Assembly (NCBI RefSeq): GCF_001293645.1
Contig: NZ_LBMD01000023.1
Span: 1 to 63,244 of the forward strand
Length of the DNA: 63,244 nt
Direction: 5' to 3'
Source: Bacillus sp. CHD6a
GTDB lineage: Bacteria > Bacillota > Bacilli > Bacillales > Bacillaceae_I
Shown: positions 18,296 through 26,300 of the stretch, one piece after another
Numbering within the stretch: position 1 is the stretch's first letter
Layout: each line of letters begins with the position of its first letter
Notes under the pieces: generated by a model
The model's database searches: none
What the model was told of the DNA's origin: nothing
What the model saw: only the letters and a program-made list of their open reading frames with translations
Made by a program: the position numbers and the translations under genes

Positions 18296-18319
18296 TTAGT
18301 TAAGAACTACCTTTTCCAT
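18296..18319 (-). CDS. Leader peptide of the mutS2-like attenuator
   Basis: Seven codons encoding MEKVVLN, then TAA. AGAAGGAG (18335-18328) stands exactly eight bases before the ATG, a better site than many full genes here have. The last codons form the 5' half of a 9-bp inverted complement with 18203-18211. This is the arrangement seen in macrolide, lincosamide and phenicol resistance leaders. The peptide has no RLR or similar known stall motif, so the inducer is open. Confidence 0.7.
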   Translation of the reverse strand: MEKVVLN

Positions 18320-18351
18320 AAAACAAACTCCTTCTGTTTGAAGATACTTAC

Positions 18352-18380
18352 ATTATAATGGATGCCGTTTTGAAAGTCAC
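18352..18380 (-). promoter_or_regulatory. Promoter of the mutS2-like leader transcript
   Basis: On the minus strand -35 GTGACT (18380-18375), a 17-base spacer and a perfect -10 TATAAT (18357-18352). It begins three bases after the DUF421 stop codon and gives a start near 18345. Confidence 0.75.
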
Positions 18381-18382
18381 GC

Positions 18383-19054
18383 CTAATTTTGTATGTTATT
18401 TCGTTTATTAATGATCAATTTCTTTGTTTTCTCATTAACATAGGCGTAGAGGATATCCTTCACGTCGATTTGTCGGATTGTTAAATGGTCTAGCAGCCAC
18501 TCTTTGGGTCTGTCCAGCAACTTTAGATTCTTATCTTGAATTTTCCCATCAATGATAACCGAAATTGGTAATCCCTCATCATCAATAGATATTTCAAGAT
18601 GTTGTACCGTCACAGGGGTGTTTTCAGGCTTTGGAATGATGCTTATCTCCCCAATCGGTTCTAAAATGGCATAGTCAATGTCAGAGATTTTCGGATACCC
18701 TTTACTTCTTAGGATGGAAAGAAGCTGTGCGATGGACACCATGGTTTTTTCCATATTATCCTCTACTATTTGTCCGTGCTTAATAAGGATGGTCGGTTCT
18801 CCCAGAAAGAAACGATTGCCCCATTGCCAAAGGGTTAGTTTGGAAAATATTATGTGTATGGTAACGAGCACAGCAAGAGCACCGAGCGTAGGTAAGTATT
18901 CTGTACTGATTAGCGGTTCTGATGCCACAGTTCCCACAATAATAATGGCTACCAGGTCATAGGGGGTCATCTGTACAATAGTGGACTTCCCCATTAATCT
19001 CATGATGGCTATCGTAATTATGTATATCGTCAATATCTTCATTAGCAGAATCAT
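18383..19054 (-). CDS. DUF421 (YetF/YdfR-like) membrane protein
   Basis: A 223-residue protein with three N-terminal helices (about 2-20, 33-50 and 57-75) and a cytosolic DUF421 domain containing RSKGYPKISDIDYAILEPIGEISIIPK. Bacillus homologs such as YetF and YrbG belong here; their role is undefined, with some linked to spores. Ribosome binding site GAGGAG before ATG 19054. No terminator separates it from the mutS2-like promoter. A perfect 14-bp palindrome lies at 19090-19103, 35 bases upstream of its start. Confidence 0.88.
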   Translation of the reverse strand: MILLMKILTIYIITIAIMRLMGKSTIVQMTPYDLVAIIIVGTVASEPLISTEYLPTLGALAVLVTIHIIFSKLTLWQWGNRFFLGEPTILIKHGQIVEDNMEKTMVSIAQLLSILRSKGYPKISDIDYAILEPIGEISIIPKPENTPVTVQHLEISIDDEGLPISVIIDGKIQDKNLKLLDRPKEWLLDHLTIRQIDVKDILYAYVNEKTKKLIINKRNNIQN

Positions 19055-19117
19055 GGTTAACTCCTCATATCTCTTTTAGATATATGATGTCCATAATTAT
19101 GGATAATATCCTGTGAT

Positions 19118-19591
19118 TCAGTTGGTTACAATCAGATGCCCGGTGGTTTGAGGTATATCCTGTAGCGCTTTTTTCAAGTATTCAGGGTATAATACTACAT
19201 CTTCTAGCTCAGATATTGGTACCCACTCATAAACCAACCTTTCCCCTTCCATCCCATGAAATGGTCCTTTACTAAGTTCATGTTTATCCTCAGTTGAAAC
19301 GAGATAGTAAAAGCCTATTTCATGCACTTTCTTTTCACGGTATTCAAAGAAGTTTTCAACGATCCAAACTACCCTTTCAATTTTTACGGATAAACCCAGT
19401 TCTTCTTTAAATTCTCGTTGCAGGCTGAGTGGAGATGCTTCATTCATCTCTACTCTTCCACCTGGAAGGGACCAGATTTTGTCTTCGCTTGCTCTGTGAA
19501 GGAGGATACGGCCGTCCTGTATCCAGATACCTGCCACTCTGTAGTTGAAAACTGCTTTTTCTGTATGGAAAACGACATCCATTTTATACAT
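19118..19591 (-). CDS. NUDIX hydrolase
   Basis: A 157-residue NUDIX enzyme. The box is complete: GGRVEMNEASPLSLQREF followed by KEELGL, about residues 44-67, with the REFKEE metal ligands intact. Members hydrolyse nucleoside diphosphate-linked compounds; the substrate here is unknown. TAGGAG precedes the ATG. It follows the GNAT gene by 11 bases, so they share a transcript running from the signal peptidase gene. Confidence 0.9.
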   Translation of the reverse strand: MYKMDVVFHTEKAVFNYRVAGIWIQDGRILLHRASEDKIWSLPGGRVEMNEASPLSLQREFKEELGLSVKIERVVWIVENFFEYREKKVHEIGFYYLVSTEDKHELSKGPFHGMEGERLVYEWVPISELEDVVLYPEYLKKALQDIPQTTGHLIVTN

Positions 19592-19602
19592 CCCACTTTC
19601 TC

Positions 19603-20073
19603 CTACAATATTTTTTTGAATACCACCCGATCCTGCCCAATCCCGTCGTAGTCCTTATGAATGGGAATACCGTTTATCACCTTGTCTCCATCCCTCATTG
19701 AAAATCCCATTCTTGTATGAAAATTAATAGAGATGTTATTGACAGGCGATGTTACACAACACACTTCTTTACACCCTTTTTCCTTAACTGCCTGAAAAAA
19801 ATGTTCATAAAGTGTTTTTCCGATATTTTTCTTACGCGACTTGGGGTTTACCCCCACAAAATGTATGTATGCTTGTCCTGGATTTGATGGAGAAACGAAG
19901 CCTATCACAAATCCAATTGTCTCTTTGTTTTCTTCTATTATAAAACTCATGTTTTTAAAATGATGAATGAATAATCGTGGCAGCATGTCTACCATGTCCC
20001 TGCCGCCCCACCATGTATTAAGGTTCGTGGATATATGTAGAAAGTCTTCGTCTTTTATGTTTCTTAATTTCAT
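19603..20073 (-). CDS. GNAT family N-acetyltransferase
   Basis: A 156-residue GNAT protein. Motif A appears as VGVNPKSRKKNIGKTLYEHF (residues about 73-92), and the C-terminal part carries NFHTRMGFSM. The target amine is unknown. Its ATG overlaps the stop of a 38-codon ORF (ATGA), so translation may be coupled. The downstream neighbour is the NUDIX gene. Confidence 0.87.
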   Translation of the reverse strand: MKLRNIKDEDFLHISTNLNTWWGGRDMVDMLPRLFIHHFKNMSFIIEENKETIGFVIGFVSPSNPGQAYIHFVGVNPKSRKKNIGKTLYEHFFQAVKEKGCKEVCCVTSPVNNISINFHTRMGFSMRDGDKVINGIPIHKDYDGIGQDRVVFKKIL

Positions 20074-20186
20074 TCGGTTGACCCTTCCACGCGTTTTTCT
20101 ACCTCACCTTGAATGTAATCTCTTATATTCGTTAACTCTTCCTTCTGAGTAAAAGTATCTGTTAAATTGTTAAAGTAGTTTTCCAT
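20070..20186 (-). CDS. Possible 38-residue coupled ORF
   Basis: An ORF encoding a charged 38-residue peptide (MENYFNNLTDTF at the N-terminus, EKRVEGSTE at the C-terminus). Its TGA overlaps the ATG of the GNAT gene, and its ATG lies eight bases beyond the signal peptidase stop. No clear ribosome binding site is present, so it would depend on re-initiation. It may be a real small gene or only a coupling ORF. No homolog recognised. Confidence 0.4.
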   Translation of the reverse strand: MENYFNNLTDTFTQKEELTNIRDYIQGEVEKRVEGSTE

Positions 20187-20193
20187 ATTCGTA

Positions 20194-20814
20194 TTATTCA
20201 ACTGTATCCACCCGATTGAATGGGTAATACCTCAGCACCACTTTTCCCATCACATTTTCTTTTGGAATAGAGCCAATCTCACGGCTGTCCCTGCTGTCAT
20301 TACGGTTATCCCCCATCACAAAAACATGGCCTTCCGGAACTGTCACTTCCTCAAACGGGTATAGCATTTCTTCTTGTATGTACTCTTCCTCAAGTGCTTC
20401 CCCGTTGCGATAAACGGTTCCTCCTCGATATTCCAACTTATCTCCCTCTACACCAATTACTCTTTTAATCCAGTAGTTCTTTCCTTGTGTTTCATTTAAC
20501 AAAGCGTTTACCAATGGACTTTCTTTAAAATTATCCGTCAAGCTTCTTTGTCGCTCCACCCGACTGTCGATGACAACGATATCATTGTATGTTGGATCAA
20601 TTCCAACCATGTACCCACTTTTAAAGATTAATACTTTATCACCATCATCCTTGTTGCTCCAGATATCCTCCCCATCCAATGTCGGTTCCATCGAGCTCCC
20701 TTTTACGGAAAACGGCTGCACAACCAATGCGCTGACAAGAAACGCGAAAAAGAGGCCGATTACGCAAGCCTTTCCCCAACTGAATAATTCTTTTTTAATT
20801 TTTTCGGTTTCCAT
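20194..20814 (-). CDS. Signal peptidase I (type I, Sip family)
   Basis: A 206-residue signal peptidase with one N-terminal membrane helix (about 16-34). Box B is GSSMEPTL with nucleophile Ser41, box D is WIKRVIGVEGD with the general-base Lys, and box E is GDNRNDSRDSR. It cleaves Sec and Tat signal peptides on the outer face of the membrane. ATG 20814 is preceded by AAGGGTGAT; the GTG at 20823 lies inside that site. Bacillus species carry several Sip paralogs, so it is not necessarily the essential one. Exports in this window include the lipase, protease and PepF. Confidence 0.93.
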   Translation of the reverse strand: METEKIKKELFSWGKACVIGLFFAFLVSALVVQPFSVKGSSMEPTLDGEDIWSNKDDGDKVLIFKSGYMVGIDPTYNDIVVIDSRVERQRSLTDNFKESPLVNALLNETQGKNYWIKRVIGVEGDKLEYRGGTVYRNGEALEEEYIQEEMLYPFEEVTVPEGHVFVMGDNRNDSRDSREIGSIPKENVMGKVVLRYYPFNRVDTVE

Positions 20815-20895
20815 ATAAATCACCCTTGTTTTCTTTAGGATATCACTTTGCCTTGTTCTACGGTTTTATAGGGAAAAGGTTCCAATTTCCGATAA

Positions 20896-21561
20896 TTACC
20901 TCACTTCTTTAGCAACTAATACACCTTTCAACTCTTCAAAACTACTAATTACCAAATCGGCTTGTGCAAGTTCTTCTTCTTTCGCAAAGTCAAACCTGCA
21001 TCCTATTGCCATCAATCCATTTCCTTTTGCGGCCTTTATATCCGATAGTCGGTCCCCAACAACCGCACCGTGTTGAATGGAATATTTTCTCACTATCTCC
21101 TCTACAAGCTTTGTTTTGTCCAAAGACTCCATTTGGTCGATACTAAAAACCTCTGTTATCCACTGCGTCAAATTAAACTGTTCCACTATTGCACGAAGAT
21201 AAGGCGTTTCACCATTGCTTGCTATATAAAGTTCAATATTTTGCTTCTTAAAGTACTCTAGTGTTTCTTGAACTTTTGGATACAGAGCCCCATTGCCATT
21301 CTTAATATTATTGATTAACTTTTCATGAAAAATCTGGTTTGCCGCGTTCCTTACTTCAAGTGAATGGGAAGGTAAAAGATTTTCCCATACTACAGGCAGT
21401 GGTACTCCCATAATACTTCTATATGTATCAATGGGAGTAGACTTTTCTTTCTCCCAAATATTCATTTCCACTAACAGCTCGAATGTATCATCCAAAGCCA
21501 ACTCTAGTATTCTATCTGTTTGAAAAAGTGTTCCGTCCATATCAAAGATGATTGCTTGCAT
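20896..21561 (-). CDS. HAD-superfamily hydrolase
   Basis: A 221-residue HAD phosphatase of the phosphoglycolate/beta-phosphoglucomutase group: motif I FDMDGTLFQTD at 6-16, motif II YIASNGE near 120, and motif IV VVGDRLSDI near 178. An alpha-helical cap lies between motifs I and II. Substrate unknown. No terminator seen after it. Confidence 0.88.
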   Translation of the reverse strand: MQAIIFDMDGTLFQTDRILELALDDTFELLVEMNIWEKEKSTPIDTYRSIMGVPLPVVWENLLPSHSLEVRNAANQIFHEKLINNIKNGNGALYPKVQETLEYFKKQNIELYIASNGETPYLRAIVEQFNLTQWITEVFSIDQMESLDKTKLVEEIVRKYSIQHGAVVGDRLSDIKAAKGNGLMAIGCRFDFAKEEELAQADLVISSFEELKGVLVAKEVR

Positions 21562-21587
21562 TGTTATGCACTCCTTTATCTTGTTGT

Positions 21588-21941
21588 TTATTTTTCTTGA
21601 AGAAGGGAGGGGTCAATTGACTCTGACTCTATAACTATAGCAAGCATCCCGTTCTCACTACCTGATTCATGCCATTCTCCCTCTTCCCACATGACTCCTT
21701 CTCCACTTTTTATAGAGATTTTTTCTCTGTCTGTTCCAGTTACCCAGCCTTCCCCTTGAACTACAATGAACAACTGCTGCACGGTTGCCTGATGATATCC
21801 CACCACTCCGCCAGCATCTATTTGTATAAATCCCACATTGTTTTCCTGCTTGCTTCTCCATACCTTTATGTAATGTGCCTCTTTGGAATCGAATTGTTTG
21901 ATTGGAAAACCTACTTCTTTTTCAAATCGGAAAAATTTCAT
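21588..21941 (-). CDS. Cupin domain protein
   Basis: A 117-residue single-domain cupin. The first motif region GVVGYHQATVQQLFIVVQGEGWVTG is degenerate at the metal-binding His positions (one His, Gln in place of others). The second ends GEGVMWEEGEWHESG. It may bind metal weakly or be a small-molecule binding protein. Function unknown. It lies 26 bases upstream of the HAD gene, with which it may be cotranscribed. Confidence 0.78.
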   Translation of the reverse strand: MKFFRFEKEVGFPIKQFDSKEAHYIKVWRSKQENNVGFIQIDAGGVVGYHQATVQQLFIVVQGEGWVTGTDREKISIKSGEGVMWEEGEWHESGSENGMLAIVIESESIDPSLLQEK

Positions 21942-22125
21942 TGTATTCTCCTTTCACCTTATACATTTATAAGCAGCCTCATTTTGTATATCCTTTTCAT
22001 ATTTTTGGCTCCATTCTGAAAATTATAACTGTATATGGGAGGGGTGTAAATAATTGGTTCTATTTTTACCGAGAATATTGGAAATTTCTATCTATTATTT
22101 AGTCTTTATTTTCATCAACACCATT

Positions 22126-22247
22126 TACTGTCCAAAACTCCCTGTTTACTGTCGGTTTGGAGTAGAATACTGTCCAAATTCTAAAAATACGATCCAACGT
22201 GCACTATTTACTGTCCAAACTCAACACAATACAAGCCAAACGACATA
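22126..22247 (+). repeat. 21-bp-phased intergenic element, copy 2
   Basis: Six TACTGTCC-like units start at 22126, 22147, 22168, 22188, 22209 and 22230: spacing 21, 21, 20, 21, 21, identical to copy 1 at 269-390. It ends CCAAACGAC, as copies 1 and 3 do in similar form. It lies between the cupin start and the yqkC terminator. Confidence 0.8.
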
Positions 22248-22281
22248 TATCGTCAATTTTCAGCACATATGATAATTCCAA

Positions 22282-22318
22282 CACAAAAAAGCCGAAGAAC
22301 TAAGTTCCCCGACTTTTT
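22282..22318 (-). terminator. Terminator of yqkB-yqkC
   Basis: Minus-strand hairpin with AAAAAGTCG and CGGCTTTTTT arms, a GAAC/GTTC inner stem and a T run, 15 bases after the yqkC stop. Confidence 0.8.
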
Positions 22319-22332
22319 CAACCTCACTTTTA

Positions 22333-22581
22333 TTATCCTAGCACATCCGTGATCCCGTCCATATTTTCCGAGATCCATTCCACTGCCACATCCAGATTCT
22401 CAAACTCTTGAACCTCAAATGTCACTTCATCCTGAAGAAGCCATACATCCTTGTCATCATGATTGATACCACCAATAGACCAGTGCAGCAAGCTGTAAGG
22501 ATGATTATGATTTAAAAATGAAGCCCAAGTTTTCGATTGAGCAACATTTTTCAATGAGTTGATTTTACCCCCAGTGCTCAT
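22333..22581 (-). CDS. yqkC: YqkC/DUF2552 family protein
   Basis: An 82-residue soluble protein containing [21 protein letters not shown] and a [24 protein letters not shown] block that I recognise as the YqkC (DUF2552) family. Its role is unknown. ATG 22581 overlaps the yqkB stop (ATGA) and has GGAGGGAG upstream; the longer frame to 22638 lies inside yqkB. The tight coupling suggests it works with the iron-sulphur protein YqkB. Confidence 0.82.
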   Translation of the reverse strand: MSTGGKINSLKNVAQSKTWASFLNHNHPYSLLHWSIGGINHDDKDVWLLQDEVTFEVQEFENLDVAVEWISENMDGITDVLG

Positions 22582-22913
22582 TTTGCTCCCTCCACTACCA
22601 ATAAACTCATTCGTGGATTTAGAATCTGGCTCGGACATTTCAACATATAGCAGTTTGCACTTTCTACAAAATCGACTGTCATGTCCTCATCGAAAAACAG
22701 AAGCTTTGATTTTTCCATTAATAAAGGACCGATGTTTGTTTCCAGTTCTACATCGTCATCATCTTTTTCTGGTGTGATCCACAGTGCGGAAACTCCGCTA
22801 ACGACACAACCGCATCCATCTGTATCATATTTTAGCTTCAACCATTTTCCTTCTTGGTTTTCAAGCTTTGCTTTGACTTTTTCTGCTGCTTTTTCTGTAA
22901 ACGTTACTTTCAC
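22578..22913 (-). CDS. yqkB: HesB/IscA-like protein YqkB
   Basis: A 111-residue HesB/YadR/YfhF (IscA-like) domain protein. [20 protein letters not shown] carries two of the conserved cysteines, and [11 protein letters not shown] gives a third near residue 94. The family assembles or carries iron-sulphur clusters, though the short YqkB group is untested as far as I know. Translationally coupled to yqkC. Divergent from the CDGSH iron-sulphur gene at 23080, so two Fe-S type genes share an intergenic region. Confidence 0.88.
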   Translation of the reverse strand: MKVTFTEKAAEKVKAKLENQEGKWLKLKYDTDGCGCVVSGVSALWITPEKDDDDVELETNIGPLLMEKSKLLFFDEDMTVDFVESANCYMLKCPSQILNPRMSLLVVEGAK

Positions 22914-23079
22914 GTTTCATGCCTCCAACTGTTCATTATTAGCCTGATTGTACCATATATTGCTCATTAGTATAACTAGAAGGCATTTGGATAGGGCAGG
23001 TAGAGGATAAGTTCTTGTTGTCAAAATGGATAATTGTAGGTACGATACTAATATCTTTATCGGAAGGAGGAGATTACCA

Positions 23080-23292
23080 ATGTCAAAAGTAACAATTAAA
23101 GTAATGGATAACGGAGGCTTCCGTGTAACAGGTGATGTAGAGTTAGTTGATGCAGAAGGAAACAAGTTTGAGGACAAGCCGGCATTCACTCTGTGCCGTT
23201 GCGGACTATCCAAAAAACTTCCTTATTGTGATGCTTCCCATAAAGGGAATTTTGAATCCTGTGTTCGGGCTGCCCAAGTATTGAACGACTGA
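23080..23292 (+). CDS. CDGSH iron-sulphur domain protein
   Basis: A 70-residue protein whose C-terminal half is a CDGSH-type 2Fe-2S motif: CRCGLSKKLPYCDASH at about residues 39-54, giving the three Cys and one His ligand set of mitoNEET-like proteins. Bacterial single-domain forms are soluble; function is undefined, probably redox or cluster transfer. AAGGAGGAG precedes ATG 23080. Monocistronic. Confidence 0.9.
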   Translation: MSKVTIKVMDNGGFRVTGDVELVDAEGNKFEDKPAFTLCRCGLSKKLPYCDASHKGNFESCVRAAQVLND

Positions 23293-23351
23293 TTTGGCGC
23301 AGCCGTAACCAGTAAAGCTTGAAGGGGGGAACACTTCCCCTCTTCATTCCA

Positions 23352-24683
23352 TTATGAAAAGTGGAGACGCTTAAGTTTTGGAAGATAAAGGGACAGGAAG
23401 ATAGAACGACCGAGACTAAACACTACAAAAGCCAGCCAGATTCCCTGATTTTCATATACAGGGACGAATAACCAGATGAATAGCAAAAATACAAGTAATG
23501 CAAGAAAGATAGAATCTCTAATTGACTTCGCGTCTGTAGCCCCTGAAAATATCCCTTCAAGTTGCAAACCCCAAAAGCCGACAAATGGGAATATCACCAT
23601 CCAAACCAAGTTCGCAATTGCCATACCCTTAACTGAAGTTATACTGGTAAACAACCCGACAACACCATGCCCAAACAACCACATGAAGACCGCCAATGTT
23701 ACAGCAGTTCCCAGCCCCCAAACCGCAGACAAATTTACAGCTCTTCTAAATAGGTAGGGATCTTTTCCTCCTATAGCTCTGCCCGTCAAAATACTGGACG
23801 CATTTGCAAATCCACCAATTAAATAAGCCATTATATAATGAATTTGCAGCAAAATAGCATTGGCGGCAAGGGTTACTTCTCCCAACGCGGCACCAGTGGA
23901 TGTAAAGATACCGGTCATGATTAACAAACATACTGTTCTTAAAAAAAGATTCCCATTTACTTTTACCATCTTCATCAGAGGTTCTGGATCTAGAATCATC
24001 CGCGCCTTTACATTGGTCAACCCTATCCTGTTATGTCTTGCGATGATGAATCCACCAAAGAGAACAGCACTTATTTCAGAGATAAGTGTCGGATAGGCTA
24101 CTCCAGCAACTCCCAGCCCTAACACCAATACAAAAACAACGCTAAGGACTATATTCATTAAATTCATAACCAATTGAGTAGCAAGAGATAGCCGAACTTT
24201 GCCCATTCCGATTAACCAGCCGATAAACACATAACTCATAAGGATAAACGGGGCACCCCAAACCCGAATGGAGAAATAGGTCGAGGCAAAGGAAGATACC
24301 GCATCACTCCCTCCTATTACATTTAATGCGATATGTAGGATCGGCTTTTGAAAAATAATGAAAACCAGGCCGAAAATGATGGCGATAAACATAGGCCTAA
24401 GTAAAGTTAATATGGTTTCATTGATATTTTTCGAACCGTATGCCTGAGCAGTAAAGCCACTTGTACTTACTCTCAGAAAACCAAGAAGCCAGTACATCGT
24501 ATTGAAGATGACTGCACCAATTGCCACTCCACCTATGGATGATGGTTCAGACAGCCTTCCAACAACCGCAGTATCGACCGCTCCGATTAAGGGTGTGGTA
24601 ATTCCCGCAATAATTAGGGGAAGTGCAAGTCCAATATACTCCTTGTTACTAAAGGCTGCTTTCTCTTTTGATACTATTTTCAT
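23352..24683 (-). CDS. MATE family efflux transporter
   Basis: A 443-residue transporter with twelve predicted membrane helices in two halves. N-terminal PLIIAGITTPLIGAVDTAVVGRL is the typical MATE opening, and the fold repeats after about residue 220. MATE proteins export drugs or metabolites against Na+ or H+. It starts 22 bases after the ABC ATPase gene with its own AAAGGAAAG site and no terminator between, so it is the last gene of the importer operon. That suggests export of a compound related to the imported one, for example a metallophore. Confidence 0.9.
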   Translation of the reverse strand: MKIVSKEKAAFSNKEYIGLALPLIIAGITTPLIGAVDTAVVGRLSEPSSIGGVAIGAVIFNTMYWLLGFLRVSTSGFTAQAYGSKNINETILTLLRPMFIAIIFGLVFIIFQKPILHIALNVIGGSDAVSSFASTYFSIRVWGAPFILMSYVFIGWLIGMGKVRLSLATQLVMNLMNIVLSVVFVLVLGLGVAGVAYPTLISEISAVLFGGFIIARHNRIGLTNVKARMILDPEPLMKMVKVNGNLFLRTVCLLIMTGIFTSTGAALGEVTLAANAILLQIHYIMAYLIGGFANASSILTGRAIGGKDPYLFRRAVNLSAVWGLGTAVTLAVFMWLFGHGVVGLFTSITSVKGMAIANLVWMVIFPFVGFWGLQLEGIFSGATDAKSIRDSIFLALLVFLLFIWLFVPVYENQGIWLAFVVFSLGRSIFLSLYLPKLKRLHFS

Positions 24684-24705
24684 ACTTTCCTTTCCTTTCT
24701 GTCCT

Positions 24706-25476
24706 TTAAAACGTAGCAGCCTTGATCAGCGCCTTCGTGTATGGGTGGCGATTATCTTGATAGAGATCTTTCAAAGGGAACTGGTCTACCACTTGTCCAT
24801 CTTTTAAGACAATTATCTGGTTGCATAAGAAGGTGACGGCCCTTATGTCATGCGAAATGAAAAGTATCGTCATTTCTGTTTTTTCTTGAAGGTCTTTTAG
24901 TAACTCAAGGATTTGTTTTTGGATGGTAACATCAAGGCTTGCGGTAGGTTCATCACAAATTAAAAGCCCCGGTTCTAGACTTAGTGCCCTTGCAATACTG
25001 ACACGTTGTTTTTGCCCTCCACTCAACTCCCCTGGATATCGCTCCAACAGATGCGCGTCTAGCCCCACCATTTCAAGGAGTGTCGCTGCTAATTCTTTGC
25101 GTGATGCCTCTTCTCTATTTAAAAAAGAAGGCTCAACTTCCTTAAAGTTATCCAGCGGTTCCATGATACTTTTCCAAATTGGAAGCTTGGGATTAAGCGT
25201 ACTATTGGCATCCTGGAACACCATTTGAACTTGTCTGCGGTACTCCCTTAACGCATCTTTCTTTTTGGGCACAATTTGATTCCCATTAAATGTTATGTGG
25301 CCCTCCTTATATGGTTGGAGACCTAATAGTACCTTTGCAAGCGTACTCTTGCCACTACCGCTTTCTCCTACAATTCCTACACACTCTCCTTTGTTTACAG
25401 CGAGGGACACATTGTCTAGAGCTTTTACCTCTTTGGAATAACGGATGGAGAGATTTTCTATGATTAACTGACTCAT
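24706..25476 (-). CDS. Opp/Nik-type ABC transporter ATPase (F subunit)
   Basis: A 256-residue nucleotide-binding subunit of an oligopeptide/nickel importer. Walker A is GESGSGKST near residue 40, the signature is LSGGQKQR and Walker B is LLICDEPTASLD. The start at 25476 overlaps the upstream ATPase stop (ATGA) with AAAGGTG upstream. Substrate class is discussed with the binding protein. Confidence 0.92.
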   Translation of the reverse strand: MSQLIIENLSIRYSKEVKALDNVSLAVNKGECVGIVGESGSGKSTLAKVLLGLQPYKEGHITFNGNQIVPKKKDALREYRRQVQMVFQDANSTLNPKLPIWKSIMEPLDNFKEVEPSFLNREEASRKELAATLLEMVGLDAHLLERYPGELSGGQKQRVSIARALSLEPGLLICDEPTASLDVTIQKQILELLKDLQEKTEMTILFISHDIRAVTFLCNQIIVLKDGQVVDQFPLKDLYQDNRHPYTKALIKAATF

Positions 25477-26300
25477 ATGAACAACACCTTTTCGCTTGTC
25501 CTCTTCGACTCGCTTCCCTCTCCTGGTAGAGCCAATAGACAACCGCTTAATTTTTTCGTATACGGGTGCTGATGGTGACAACGAATCTCTTCAGGAGTTC
25601 CACTTTCTACTATCTCACCCTGTTCCATCACATATATCCTGTCCGTCCGCTTATATGCTTGGGTAAGGTCATGTGTAATCATTAATACGGCACATCCCGT
25701 CTCTTTTCTCATTTTTTCCATATAATCCAATACCCTTTCACCGCTCATAACGTCTAGTGCAGTCGTCACCTCATCGCAAATCAACAACGATGGCTTCAAC
25801 GCAAGAGCCATCGCTATTGCAGCCCTTTGCACCTGTCCTCCACTTAATTGAAAAGGGTAACTTTTATAAACTCTTTCCGCTTCAAGTCCCATTTCGCCAA
25901 GTACATCCAATGCCACAGTTTTGGCTTCTTTTTTTGATAAAGGATTATGTGCTTGTATGGTCTCAACTATTTGTTTTCCTATTCGGATAAAAGGTGTGAA
26001 ACTTCCTCTATAATCCTGAAAAATGATGGCAATTTCTTTCCCCAACAGCTTACGGTATTCTTGATGCGACAGACCTAATAGATTTCTATTTTTATAGTTA
26101 ATCTTCCCTGTTACATTCATCTGTCCTGGTAGCAGGTTCAGTATTGCTCTAGCCGTCATGCTTTTCCCACAACCACTTTCCCCTATCAATCCAACCATTT
26201 CTCCTTTAGCAATCTGGAGATTTAATCTGCTGATGATTGCCTTAGACTCTTTGTGTTTTTCCACAACTAAGTCTTCAATAGCAAGCAATGGTTCACTCAT
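25473..26300 (-). CDS. Opp/Nik-type ABC transporter ATPase (D subunit)
   Basis: A 275-residue nucleotide-binding subunit. Walker A is GESGCGKSM near residue 38, the signature LSGGQVQR, and Walker B reads LLICDEVTTALD, with Val where Pro is usual. It pairs with the following ATPase to form the asymmetric dimer typical of Dpp/Nik systems. Its ATG overlaps the permease stop by four bases. Confidence 0.92.
   Translation of the reverse strand: MSEPLLAIEDLVVEKHKESKAIISRLNLQIAKGEMVGLIGESGCGKSMTARAILNLLPGQMNVTGKINYKNRNLLGLSHQEYRKLLGKEIAIIFQDYRGSFTPFIRIGKQIVETIQAHNPLSKKEAKTVALDVLGEMGLEAERVYKSYPFQLSGGQVQRAAIAMALALKPSLLICDEVTTALDVMSGERVLDYMEKMRKETGCAVLMITHDLTQAYKRTDRIYVMEQGEIVESGTPEEIRCHHQHPYTKKLSGCLLALPGEGSESKRTSEKVLFI

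Larger units (their letters stand above)
18033..18345 (-). promoter_or_regulatory. Leader RNA with attenuator upstream of mutS2-like gene
   Basis: Minus-strand leader starting near 18345. It encodes a 7-codon ORF (18296-18319). Codons GTT CTT AAC of that ORF (18307-18299) are perfectly complementary over 9 nt to GTTAAGAAC at 18211-18203. The same downstream segment can also pair with the 3' arm of the terminator (GTTCTT within 18088-18077) and with a stretch beyond it (18047-18033). Between them lie two more hairpins (about 18285-18222 and 18174-18112). A stalled ribosome on the ORF would free the segment and could block the terminator. Pairings read by eye; no folding was run. Confidence 0.7.

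Noticed and set aside
18072-18345. Stand-alone 6S, SRP or other housekeeping RNA
   Set aside because: Length near 270 suggested this, but I could not match any known core motif; the leader ORF and attenuator layout explain the region better.
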